Shown here one piece after another: positions 22,240 to 30,357 of a stretch of 43,363 bases of DNA. Position 1 is the first letter of the stretch. Every line of letters begins with the position of its first letter. Source of the stretch: Verrucomicrobiota bacterium (GTDB lineage Bacteria; Verrucomicrobiota; Verrucomicrobiia; Limisphaerales; UBA8199). The notes under the pieces were generated by a model, which worked only from the letters and a program-made list of their open reading frames with translations, searched no databases and was not told where the DNA came from. The stretch spans positions 1-43,363 of the forward strand of contig PSRM01000011.1 in the NCBI GenBank assembly GCA_003176045.1. The letters are read 5' to 3'. The translations under genes were made by a program, and so were the position numbers.

Positions 22240-23931
22240 ATGCAAAAAAATCAACTCAGTCCCGCCTGCCTCCAACCCTTCCTCGAATCTGCTTCCAATT
22301 CTGTCCAGAAGGGAATGGCACAATATTTCACACCCGTCGAATGGGCCGAAATCCTGTCCAGCCCACTCCCGCGCCTCCGATATTCCGTAGTGGACTTCAA
22401 CTGCGGCAACGGCCAACTGCTTAAAGGCAGCGCGCGCCCATCAACTAGCCATCTCCTCGGCTGCGACATTGATCCATCAGCGCTCTGCAATCTGCAATCT
22501 GCGATTCCAGGCGATCTCACCCGGCTTTATCCGCTCTTGTGCGCTGTCCAGTTTAAGGCCGATTGCTTCGCTCTGAACCCGCCCTGGGATCTCCATTGGT
22601 ATCGCGAACGCTTGTCGGCCTTGGCCGACTCGGAACTGCCCTCCGTCCGACAAGCCTTCGCAGCTCATGATGGCCGCACGTCGCCCGAGACAATTGATTC
22701 CACCATCGCCACGTTGTGCATCGCTTTGGACCTCTGTTCGACCTGGGGCGAAGGCTTTCTCATCGCCAACGAAGCCACACTCCAACGCCTCATCCTCCAG
22801 GCCAACGCCCCTCACTCCGCCCTCGCCGCCCACATTTGGGCGCACATTGTAGTCGAAGGCAACATCTGCCTCCCTGGGAGCGCGGGCATCCTGCCCGCTT
22901 CCAACACGATTGCGCAAACGCACGGTCCGTCTGACCTGACACCTGACACTGGATCACCTGACACATTCCGTACGGGTATTATCTATTTCGCCCGAAACCA
23001 CGATTCAGGTTTCGCAAAAACCACCGGCTGTTCCACTCTCGAAGCTGCCAAATTTGCGTGCGAATCCCTCTACAACCGCCGCTCCGAACTCCGCCAGGGC
23101 CCAGAAATCAAAGTTTATGCCAAGACCGACGACACCGCCGAACTCTGGAAAGCTGTCGGGCAGGAGTGGGAACGCCTGTCTCGCAAAGACCGACCGCAAT
23201 GGAATCTCTCCCTCACTTCCGCCGGCCTCATTCACGCCGACCTTACCCCGTTCGATGCCCATTCCGGTCGTATCAACAAGACTTTGGCCGATACCCTGTT
23301 CCGGCTCCACGACAAGCAACCCATGCAGCTTGTCCTCCAGCGCCACTCCCGCCGGGCCCTTGAACGCGCTGTCGCTCCAAACTCTCCGTGGCGAATTGGC
23401 CCCGCCCTCGTTTCGGCCGTCCATCGCGCGATTGAGGAATACCAACGCGTCCGCGCGCCACTGTATCCTCTCTCACCTATCCAACGCCTCGGTTACCTCG
23501 ACGAATGCGATGATATCGTCTGCTCCCGGAACCTTCGCGGGCGCAACAATACACTCGACTTCACTGCCGATCAGAAATACCCCCTTCGCTCCACCACCAT
23601 CGGCGTCAAGCGCTCCGGCAAAAAGCTGAACCTTGAAGGCCAATACGACGATGTTGAGTGGAACGGTCAGGAACTTGCCTTCTTCATTACCGATAATGTC
23701 GGCACGGAACGCATTTTCATGGATGCTCGGCTCCAATCTCCCGACGTCGAATTTAATCTCCCACGCTCCCCCGACAATCCGAAGGAGCGCGTTAAAGTAG
23801 ATTTCACGCTCCAGGACCTGGTCCATCACTTCATCGTCCCCAATGTTGAAGATGTGGCTCGTACCCAACCCGATACCTACCAATCCAACCTCAAGCTCCT
23901 TACCGAAATCGAATCACTGTGCGCCCTCTGA
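22240..23931 (+). CDS. NPPW-type class I DNA methyltransferase
   Basis: A 563-residue protein. Residues 21-61 (SVQKGMAQYFTPVEWAEILS, then VVDFNCGNGQLL) hold the N6-adenine methylase-type entry and the SAM-binding motif I. Catalytic motif IV is NPPW (113-116). A long C-terminal region of unknown fold follows and may give target recognition or regulation. Repeat-derived segments interrupt the coding frame: a heptamer at 22484-22504, a GCGGGCA hairpin encoding SAGILPAS at 22882-22898 and ACCTGAC repeats at 22934-22962. No restriction partner is adjacent. It probably methylates adenines of the element, for protection or replication timing. Confidence 0.8.
   Translation: MQKNQLSPACLQPFLESASNSVQKGMAQYFTPVEWAEILSSPLPRLRYSVVDFNCGNGQLLKGSARPSTSHLLGCDIDPSALCNLQSAIPGDLTRLYPLLCAVQFKADCFALNPPWDLHWYRERLSALADSELPSVRQAFAAHDGRTSPETIDSTIATLCIALDLCSTWGEGFLIANEATLQRLILQANAPHSALAAHIWAHIVVEGNICLPGSAGILPASNTIAQTHGPSDLTPDTGSPDTFRTGIIYFARNHDSGFAKTTGCSTLEAAKFACESLYNRRSELRQGPEIKVYAKTDDTAELWKAVGQEWERLSRKDRPQWNLSLTSAGLIHADLTPFDAHSGRINKTLADTLFRLHDKQPMQLVLQRHSRRALERAVAPNSPWRIGPALVSAVHRAIEEYQRVRAPLYPLSPIQRLGYLDECDDIVCSRNLRGRNNTLDFTADQKYPLRSTTIGVKRSGKKLNLEGQYDDVEWNGQELAFFITDNVGTERIFMDARLQSPDVEFNLPRSPDNPKERVKVDFTLQDLVHHFIVPNVEDVARTQPDTYQSNLKLLTEIESLCAL
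22484..22504. repeat. Heptamer repeat TCTGCAA
   Basis: Two TCTGCAA units and one TCTGCGA in tandem, inside the methyltransferase gene, encoding CNLQSAI. Confidence 0.8.
22882..22898. repeat. Dispersed hairpin encoding SAGILPA
   Basis: GCGGGCA and TGCCCGC flank TCC inside the methyltransferase gene. The peptide GSAGILPAS matches a repeat word I recall from Verrucomicrobia-type genomes. It looks like an in-frame insertion. Confidence 0.65.
22934..22962. repeat. Heptamer repeat ACCTGAC
   Basis: Two tandem ACCTGAC units (22934-22947) and a third about eight bases later. Single copies occur at the ends of the 14096 and 17066 genes. Confidence 0.75.
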
Positions 23932-23933
23932 TC

Positions 23934-23998
23934 GCCGTCAGGCGATCAGGAAGTGCGCCGCTCATGCCTTCATGAGGGCAGGCTCTCATGCTCCTGAT
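23934..23998 (+). ncRNA. Possible structured RNA before a tiny gene
   Basis: TGATCGCC/GGCGATCA forms a hairpin overlapping a larger fold. In the larger fold ATCAGGA pairs with TCCTGAT (ending about 23998) around GCC-CTCATG/CATGAG-GGC with a CCTT loop. It lies between the methyltransferase stop and a 34-residue frame, in the same sort of position as the two hammerheads, but has no hammerhead core. Confidence 0.4.
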
Positions 23999-24103
23999 AT
24001 GAACTGCACCGAATCCCAACTCGAATCCTTGCAAACCCGCATCCACGCTTCCGCGAAAACCTATGCTGATGCTTATCTTCAATGGTGCGCCGATTGTCCA
24101 TAA
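23999..24103 (+). CDS. Tiny hypothetical protein (34 residues)
   Basis: MNCTESQLESLQTRIHASAK, then TYADAYLQWCADCP. A short amphipathic helix with a CADC end. It sits between two large genes behind a structured gap. Its reality is uncertain, as no ribosome site is clear. Confidence 0.4.
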   Translation: MNCTESQLESLQTRIHASAKTYADAYLQWCADCP

Positions 24104-24141
24104 GTCAATGACCCTCATCTAATCATCAAATTCTACTCACC

Positions 24142-26715
24142 ATGTTCAAATTCAAACGTTTCCAAAAGGAAGATCTCTCGCGCGCGGCCACCCACGATGG
24201 CGTAATTCTTGGCTCCGACACCGGCACAGGCAAGAGCATCTATGCGTATGCTTGGCCCCTGCTCAAAGTGGGCCTGCTCCGCCAACCGTCACAAGAGGCC
24301 GCCGAAATTACCGATCTCCGCAACCAAATCGCCGCGCTCCAGGCCCAACACGCCACCACAACCAAAACCCGCTTCTCAGCCGCCACCGTCCAGCGCTCCC
24401 GACAGATCGAGCAACTCCAGGCAAAGCTCACTCACTTACTCACTCTTTCATCCACTCGCCCACTCGCTAACTGCCCGCCAGCGAAGCCTCTCTGCCCCGC
24501 TCAACCCGTCCTCCTCATCGCGACCGGAGATCTCCACGAGCAACTCATCGCCGAAGGCCAGAAACATTTCGGCGTCACTCCCACGATCATTGATTCACAG
24601 GAAACTTTTTTCAAACTCTCTACCCTCAACCCCACCACAGGCCGGCGCACTATTGCCCAGGGCTATTACCTCACCACTTATACCGCCCTTGCTCGCAACG
24701 GGGTCACGTCATTCCCCGACCTCGACCTCAAGAATCCATCACGCATGATGGAAGTCCTTAACCTCAAGCAAATCGATCTCGACGCCTTCTACGCGAACCG
24801 CGGCAATCTTTTCCAGCGCCACTACAGTAACCTCTACTGCACCCCGGGCACTTCAGGCTGCGACCTCGATCGCTCCTACTCAGCTCTTAAACGCGAGTGC
24901 AACAATCGCTGGCAGGAAAAGAACCTCGATGAGGCCTACGATGTCCTCCGCCACTTCCAACCCTTCGCTGCTCCCGACGGCGACCCCGCTCTTTGGACCG
25001 TGGACTGCCTCTCCCCTGATCAGCGCAAGGCCGTTATGGCTCGATTCGTCACCATCAAACATACCGAATACTCCCAGGCCATTGGCGAATCCCGTTACCC
25101 TCGCGACCCGTCCAGCACGTTGCCACCGATCAAATGCTGTTACAGTCCGTCCCTCGCGGACCTCTGCGCCGATACCTTTGCTGTCGTCGTCGCCGATGAA
25201 GGCACCAAGATAAAAGGCGAAGACACACTCATCGGCAAAGGTACCCGCCAGATGAACCCCAAGTATCGTCTGGTGCTCTCCGCCACCCCCATCAAAAACC
25301 GCCTGCCAGACGTCTTCCGCCTCGCTCACTGGTCCACCGGCGCCCATCGGCTGGCCAACGCCCGGTTCCCATTCGGCGACGATGATGCCCAAACATTTGC
25401 CGAACAATTCCTCGTCACCGAACGTAATCTCAGCGCGGAGAACCGCTCCGAAACCAACCGTCGTTACGTGAAACGGACACCACAGGTCTGCAACATTCAT
25501 CGGCTCTGGAAGCTCTTCGCCCCGGTCATCTTACGCCGGCGCAAGACCGATTGCGGTGAGGACCTGGTTGCCATGCATCGCAATGTGGTCCGCGTGCCTA
25601 TGGGCAAGGCTCAAGCCGCCGTCTATCGCTACCATCTCGACGCCGAATACCTTGATAAGAATGGCCGTCCAGCTCTCGGCGCCAAGCTCCAGGCCCTCCG
25701 TATCATCGCCGCCAACCCCTCATCCTGTCTCCTCGAATACCACCCGCCCGGCCCCAACTCCCTCCCTTACGACTCGGACCATCCTCACGGCTACGTTCGG
25801 TCCGACGTCCCCGCAGAAGTTATCCGTAGCCCACGGCCCTACATCCCCAAGCTCGCCTCTGCCCTGAACCTTATCCACCAAATCCTCGAGCGCAAAGAAC
25901 AGGTCGTCGTCTTCTCCGCCTTCCACGACAGTCTCGATGCCCTCAGCGCCCGCCTGAACGAAGCCGGCGTCAGGCATGTTGTCTTGGACGGCCGTACTTC
26001 CCCATCCAAACGCGGCAAAGCTGCCGCCCAATTCAAACTCGGCCCACCAAACCATGTAGGGGACGACCCAAGGAGTCCCTCTGCCGGCGCAGCCGCTAAT
26101 AAATCAGAAATCAGAAATCAGAAATCAGAAATTCCTGTCATGCTTGCCGGCGTAGAATGCATGTCCGAAGGCCATTCCTTCCACCTGTGCCGCAACGTCA
26201 TCCTCCTGGCCTATTCCTGGGCCTTCGACAAATTCGTCCAGGCCATCAACCGCATCTGGCGCCTCAACTCGCCCTGCGATGTGAACGTCTATGCCCTGAT
26301 CTGTGACGGCTCCATCGACCGTAAGCTCGAAGGCAACATTCAGGAAAAAGGCGACGCCGCCGAACTCGTCCTGGACGGTCAGCTCATCGCCGCCGACCCC
26401 GCCGAAGTCAACCTCGCCGAACTGCTCAAAATCGCCCAGGAAGATTTCAAAGCCTCCAAAGGTGAACATATGGACGAGACCCTCCTCGAACTCGAATGGC
26501 CTGCCCTGCGGTCCCAACTCGCCGGCGCCATGGCCGCCTGGTCCAAGCCGCTTCCGAAATCTGAAATGCCCATTCCCCTCGTTGCCCTGCCGCCTGATTT
26601 TCCAGCCTTGGTTTTACCTAGGCCTCGGCATGCCGTGCCGCCCCTAGTCCCCGCCGTCTGCAAAGTCACTTTGTCTGATTTCTGCGACTTGCCCCTTTGG
26701 CAGAAAGCCGCGTAA
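24142..26715 (+). CDS. SNF2-family helicase
   Basis: An 857-residue SF2/SNF2 ATPase. Motif I is GSDTGTGKS (24-32). Motif II is VVVADEGTKIKG (about 348-359), with DEGT instead of DEAH. Motif III is LSATPIKNRLPDVF. The C-terminal lobe shows VVVFSAFHDSLDAL and VLDGRTSP, then AINRIWRLNSP as motif VI with Arg fingers. Insertions include a coiled coil after motif I (EITDLRNQIAALQAQHA) and an in-frame AAATCAG heptamer repeat (26101-26128) in lobe 2. Such enzymes translocate on double-stranded DNA. It may assist the methyltransferase two genes upstream, as in phage- and plasmid-borne pairs, but the partner is inferred. It is the last gene of the C-rich module. Confidence 0.88.
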   Translation: MFKFKRFQKEDLSRAATHDGVILGSDTGTGKSIYAYAWPLLKVGLLRQPSQEAAEITDLRNQIAALQAQHATTTKTRFSAATVQRSRQIEQLQAKLTHLLTLSSTRPLANCPPAKPLCPAQPVLLIATGDLHEQLIAEGQKHFGVTPTIIDSQETFFKLSTLNPTTGRRTIAQGYYLTTYTALARNGVTSFPDLDLKNPSRMMEVLNLKQIDLDAFYANRGNLFQRHYSNLYCTPGTSGCDLDRSYSALKRECNNRWQEKNLDEAYDVLRHFQPFAAPDGDPALWTVDCLSPDQRKAVMARFVTIKHTEYSQAIGESRYPRDPSSTLPPIKCCYSPSLADLCADTFAVVVADEGTKIKGEDTLIGKGTRQMNPKYRLVLSATPIKNRLPDVFRLAHWSTGAHRLANARFPFGDDDAQTFAEQFLVTERNLSAENRSETNRRYVKRTPQVCNIHRLWKLFAPVILRRRKTDCGEDLVAMHRNVVRVPMGKAQAAVYRYHLDAEYLDKNGRPALGAKLQALRIIAANPSSCLLEYHPPGPNSLPYDSDHPHGYVRSDVPAEVIRSPRPYIPKLASALNLIHQILERKEQVVVFSAFHDSLDALSARLNEAGVRHVVLDGRTSPSKRGKAAAQFKLGPPNHVGDDPRSPSAGAAANKSEIRNQKSEIPVMLAGVECMSEGHSFHLCRNVILLAYSWAFDKFVQAINRIWRLNSPCDVNVYALICDGSIDRKLEGNIQEKGDAAELVLDGQLIAADPAEVNLAELLKIAQEDFKASKGEHMDETLLELEWPALRSQLAGAMAAWSKPLPKSEMPIPLVALPPDFPALVLPRPRHAVPPLVPAVCKVTLSDFCDLPLWQKAA
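26101..26128. repeat. Heptamer repeat AAATCAG, four units
   Basis: Four perfect tandem units in the SNF2 gene between conserved helicase motifs, encoding KSEIRNQKSEI. A surface-loop insertion is likely. Confidence 0.85.
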
Positions 26716-26754
26716 GAAGCGCGGGCGCAACGGAGGTTCTCACAGGAAGAATAC

Positions 26755-26768
26755 ACCCGCATGCGGGT
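26755..26768. promoter_or_regulatory. Palindrome, candidate upstream activator site
   Basis: ACCCGCATGCGGGT is a perfect 14-base palindrome about 80-90 bases upstream of the sigma54-type promoter. Half-sites ACCCG recur at 26775 and 26816. Sigma54 activators bind such sites at similar distances. The downstream CARF-sigma54 protein is the natural candidate binder (inference). Confidence 0.6.
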
Positions 26769-26844
26769 AAAACCACCCGTTTACTCCTTTACTCTTTGCG
26801 ATGGTTTATGTTAAAACCCGTTGAAATCCGATACTGAAAAGCTT

Positions 26845-26860
26845 TGGCATGGCAGGTGCA
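26845..26860 (+). promoter_or_regulatory. Sigma54 (-24/-12) promoter
   Basis: TGGCATGGCAGGTGCA matches the sigma54 consensus TGGCACG-N4-TTGCA at 10 of 12 fixed positions. GG (26846-26847) and GC (26858-26859) are separated by exactly ten bases. Transcription would start near 26871, about 15 bases before the helicase ATG at 26886. The operon's last gene encodes a sigma54 activator, so self-regulation is likely. Confidence 0.8.
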
Positions 26861-26885
26861 TATAGGTTCGCAAACTAAATCGAGT

Positions 26886-29201
26886 ATGCCACTGCTAAAT
26901 TATAACAACTTGCCCAATGCAGAGCCTGTTGCACTCCTAAACGAAGTCTTCCAGGGCGTGCGCCCTTTCCACGATTATCTCGTCCGCACTATCCGCTATC
27001 TCAAAAGTGATGAAGCCATCTTACGCCTTGACTGGCGAGATCCTAGGCCCCCTGAAAAACACGACCCTGAGGTCGAGGAAGGCACGGTATGGGTCGAGTT
27101 AGTGGAGCCGGAAGATCGCCCGAACGAACCGGACTCGACTTTCAACGCTTTCCTGCAGGATGAGGTGCAAGAAGTCTATGAAGTTGCCCCTTTGGAGGAG
27201 ACAGAGGGCGCTGCACGCTACCGACCGAAAGCCTATAAGTTCACGAGAGAAAACGAAATCCAGGTGCTCGATCGGGACCCCGAAAACAATCGTCTCCTGC
27301 TGGAGAGGTTGCCCGAACTTCCGTGGTTGCTGCTCCGGCCTAACACGCACCCTTTGGAGTGCCAATTGCGAGCGCTGGAGACATTGCGCGATAGTCCTGC
27401 ACCGGAGCACCGTGCGCTTCTGCAATTATTTGAATCAACTGCAGTCTGCGCCTGGCCGCAAGTATCTCCAGTATCCCTAAGCGAGAGCGATTGGCTAGTC
27501 CTCACCGATCCCGGTCGCCCCGGCACGGCGCAGCAACGACAATTTGTAAACACGGCCCTCGCTACCCCTGATTTTGGAATTTTGGACGGTCCCCCTGGCT
27601 CCGGCAAGACCACCACATTATGCGAGTTGATTCTCCAATGTCTTAAGCGCGGAGAGCGAGTATTACTGTGCGCCTCGACGCACGTGGCGGTAGATAACGT
27701 CCTGGAACGCGTTACAGACCCAGCTACCAAAGGCGGCGAGAATTTAATAGCAGTACGGATTGGCGATCGTCGAAATCTCTCGGATAAAGTCAAACCGCAC
27801 CAGTTCGAAGAATTCATCCGTACCGAGAGGCGACGCTTCGAAGGTTTTCTCCGCGGGCAAAAGTCTCCCACGGTGGCCCAGCAGATCCTTCGAGAAGCTC
27901 TTGAGAGTGGAAATACGGCGGTTGAGGAACTGATTCTCTCAACCGCCAACTTGGTGTGTGGTACGGCGATCGGAATTCTCCAGCACCCAGAGCTTAAACT
28001 CCGCCGCCGCCAATTCGTCAGTCCGAAGTTTGATGTTTTAATTTTTGATGAGGCGTCGAAAACAACGTTCCAAGAGTTTCTAGTACCTGCCTTGCTTGCG
28101 AAACGGTGGATCATCGTTGGCGACCCAAAGCAACTATCGCCTTACGTCGAGGAGGAGGCGGTTGCAATCAACCTAAGAGCTTGCCTCCCAGATCTAAACG
28201 CTCGTCGAGCCTGTCTCGCTAAGCTCCTGGAGAAGCGACGGAGTGCCCCTGCCACGGAGGAACACACGACATGGGAGAATGAACTTGGATGGCGCCTCAC
28301 CCGTCTGCACGAACACCGCCTTTGCCCTGGCGCAACATCCGACCTTCTGGAAGACGACATCGACTTGCTCCTCCAGACGCCCAGAGAAGCGGAAGTTTTC
28401 AAAGCGGTTAACCAAGTCTGTCGTGTAGCTTTCCCCTCCATAATCGAAAACCTGCAGCACGGTTTCTCTTGGAATGATTCAGTTAGGTTTCAAACAGCAT
28501 TGACCAGTGGGTTGCCACCTGACTGTCTAGAGCAGCGTTACGTGCTGCTCACCTATCAGCATCGTATGCATCCAGAAATCTCCGCGTTCTCGCGAAAGCA
28601 TGTTTACGAAGGATCGGCGCTGCTCGACCCGGAGGACATGGCTAGTCAACGTAGCTGGCCGTACCAACTTTATGCTAACCGAGCCGTTTGGATTGACGTG
28701 CCAGGAAGGTTCAATCGGCGATTGAATAATAACCTCAATGAGGTAGCCACGATCATGAAAGACCTGCGAGAGTTTCTGGCGCAGGTGCGCAGCAACCCCG
28801 GCCAACTAAGTAGGCCATGGGAGGTTGCAATCATTGCCTGTTATCGCGGCCAAGAAAGGGCCGTCCGCCAACAGCTCCGAAATCTTTTACAGCAGCCGTT
28901 TGAAGTTCGGCACTTCTATTCCGGCCACAAAGACCACCCCGCAGTTCGGATCGAAGTTTGCACTGTAGATCGCTTCCAAGGGCATGAAGCCGACCTGGTT
29001 TTCATCACTTTTGCGAATGACAGGCCGACGAACTTTCTCGAGAGTCTTAACCGGCTCAACGTCGCGCTCACTCGTCCCCGATTCCAGCGCGTGTTGGTAG
29101 GAAACCGAGCGGCCATGAAGCACGCACACGGGCCAATCTTGCGCACGCTAGCTGAGACGGAGCCTTGGGCAAAATCCATCGAGGTAAAAAATGGACGCTA
29201 A
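26886..29201 (+). CDS. UPF1/DNA2-like superfamily 1 helicase
   Basis: About 771 residues. Walker A is GPPGSGKTTT (235-244). Motif II is LIFDEAS (385-391) followed by GDPKQLSPY (412-420). Motif IV-type QHRMHP is at 558-563. VDRFQGHEADLVFITF and LNRLNVALTRPR are motifs V and VI. This is the AAA_11/AAA_12 layout of UPF1/DNA2 helicases, which act on RNA or DNA. I place the start at ATG 26886, because the longer TTG frame (26844) would begin upstream of the predicted sigma54 transcription start. It is the first of four coupled genes, overlapping the next by 11 bases. The PLD-like partner suggests a nucleic-acid-degrading defence complex. Confidence 0.88.
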   Translation: MPLLNYNNLPNAEPVALLNEVFQGVRPFHDYLVRTIRYLKSDEAILRLDWRDPRPPEKHDPEVEEGTVWVELVEPEDRPNEPDSTFNAFLQDEVQEVYEVAPLEETEGAARYRPKAYKFTRENEIQVLDRDPENNRLLLERLPELPWLLLRPNTHPLECQLRALETLRDSPAPEHRALLQLFESTAVCAWPQVSPVSLSESDWLVLTDPGRPGTAQQRQFVNTALATPDFGILDGPPGSGKTTTLCELILQCLKRGERVLLCASTHVAVDNVLERVTDPATKGGENLIAVRIGDRRNLSDKVKPHQFEEFIRTERRRFEGFLRGQKSPTVAQQILREALESGNTAVEELILSTANLVCGTAIGILQHPELKLRRRQFVSPKFDVLIFDEASKTTFQEFLVPALLAKRWIIVGDPKQLSPYVEEEAVAINLRACLPDLNARRACLAKLLEKRRSAPATEEHTTWENELGWRLTRLHEHRLCPGATSDLLEDDIDLLLQTPREAEVFKAVNQVCRVAFPSIIENLQHGFSWNDSVRFQTALTSGLPPDCLEQRYVLLTYQHRMHPEISAFSRKHVYEGSALLDPEDMASQRSWPYQLYANRAVWIDVPGRFNRRLNNNLNEVATIMKDLREFLAQVRSNPGQLSRPWEVAIIACYRGQERAVRQQLRNLLQQPFEVRHFYSGHKDHPAVRIEVCTVDRFQGHEADLVFITFANDRPTNFLESLNRLNVALTRPRFQRVLVGNRAAMKHAHGPILRTLAETEPWAKSIEVKNGR

Positions 29202-30351
29202 AATTAGATTAACAAGAAAAGTTCAGCTCGAAGGGTGGCATTTTCAGGGTGAGGTTAGCTCCCTTCGCAGTCGGCCGTGGGAAGTCGCGGTGATGGCACT
29301 GGCTCAGCAGCATAGTGGTAGAGTGACCCCTGAAGACATCAGCAGAGAACTCCTCAATGGGCGATTGCCTGTGGCCCGCAGGCTGATGAGAATCTGCGAG
29401 CAGCTCGGACTGCTGGTGCGCGATGAGTCCGAAGTGGACGCACTCCGAATCACCGAACACGGAGAGAGAGCGGCGCAATCGCAGCGGGTGTTCGTCCCGC
29501 AACCAGGCAATTGGACGATCTGGCAGAGCAGCGATCCACTGCTACCCAGTCCTCAGATCAGAGTTGCACCTTGGCAGGAGGCGAGTGCCTTGGATCAAGC
29601 AGGAAAGAATCGCGGCATCGGTGCGTCCAGGTCATTTCAGGAGCCTCCTGATTTTCTGAGGCAGCTCGTCGGCAAGGAATTGGAGCTGCCCTTGGGTAAG
29701 GACCGAATCATGCGCATTGACCGCATAGCAGAATCTGTTGAGGAGGCAGATAAGGATGAGTTGATTGTTCAGATCAGTCTAAACCTCTCGCCTGGTGAAT
29801 CATCGCTGCTTTTGGAGACCTTACAGGCGCCGAGCGAGAACGGTACGGACGCGTCCAATCATGGCCGGACGTGGCAATCATCCGCAACCTTCCCCGCCAA
29901 CGTACCTTATCAGAGCGCATGGCTGGATCTTCTGGAAACTGAGGGATTGCAGGAAGCTTGGGACCAGGAGAAGCAAATCTTGCGTGTATCGTTTCCCGAA
30001 GATGATGTTGAGAAAGCAAAACTCCGGCGGGATTTGCATATTCAGCAACCTGCACTTCCTGGATTGGGCTTCTTCGACGCTACGCTTGCTTATCAGGTAC
30101 CCATAGGGCCAGCCACGACCGAGGATGCGTGTCAGTGGGCGGAGTGGAAGTTGAAAAAGGCAATCGTGGATTACGCCACCCGACCGCGGTTCGAAGCCTG
30201 GGCGGAGCAGTCGCGGAGGCTTTTTCAGGATCTCAACCCCGTTTTGCCGACACGTGAACAACTCGCGCTCCAGATCCGCAATAGCTCTGACGGCCAATCC
30301 CCTGGTCAAGGGGAATGGCACATCCGAGCCTGCCTGGATTGGGAACTGTAA
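29191..30351 (+). CDS. Hypothetical winged-helix-like operon partner
   Basis: A 386-residue protein that I cannot name. Residues about 28-85 (WEVAVMALAQQHSGRVTPED, RLMRICEQLGLLVRDES and ITEHGERAA) resemble a winged helix. Next comes WTIWQSSDPLLPSPQI, then an alpha/beta middle and a C-terminal part (AEQSRRLFQDLNPVLPTREQ) with no known motif. No catalytic residues stand out, so it is probably a structural, DNA/RNA-binding or adaptor subunit. It starts inside the helicase gene (11-base overlap, GAGG site upstream) and lies six bases before the PLD gene. Confidence 0.7.
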   Translation: MDAKIRLTRKVQLEGWHFQGEVSSLRSRPWEVAVMALAQQHSGRVTPEDISRELLNGRLPVARRLMRICEQLGLLVRDESEVDALRITEHGERAAQSQRVFVPQPGNWTIWQSSDPLLPSPQIRVAPWQEASALDQAGKNRGIGASRSFQEPPDFLRQLVGKELELPLGKDRIMRIDRIAESVEEADKDELIVQISLNLSPGESSLLLETLQAPSENGTDASNHGRTWQSSATFPANVPYQSAWLDLLETEGLQEAWDQEKQILRVSFPEDDVEKAKLRRDLHIQQPALPGLGFFDATLAYQVPIGPATTEDACQWAEWKLKKAIVDYATRPRFEAWAEQSRRLFQDLNPVLPTREQLALQIRNSSDGQSPGQGEWHIRACLDWEL

Positions 30352-30357
30352 GGACGC

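Noticed and set aside
26844..26885. TTG start extending the helicase by 14 residues
   Set aside because: It lies upstream of the predicted sigma54 transcription start; the ATG at 26886 fits better.
29381..29395. CTGATGAG in the plus strand of the 29191 gene
   Set aside because: Coding sequence without flanking hammerhead stems.
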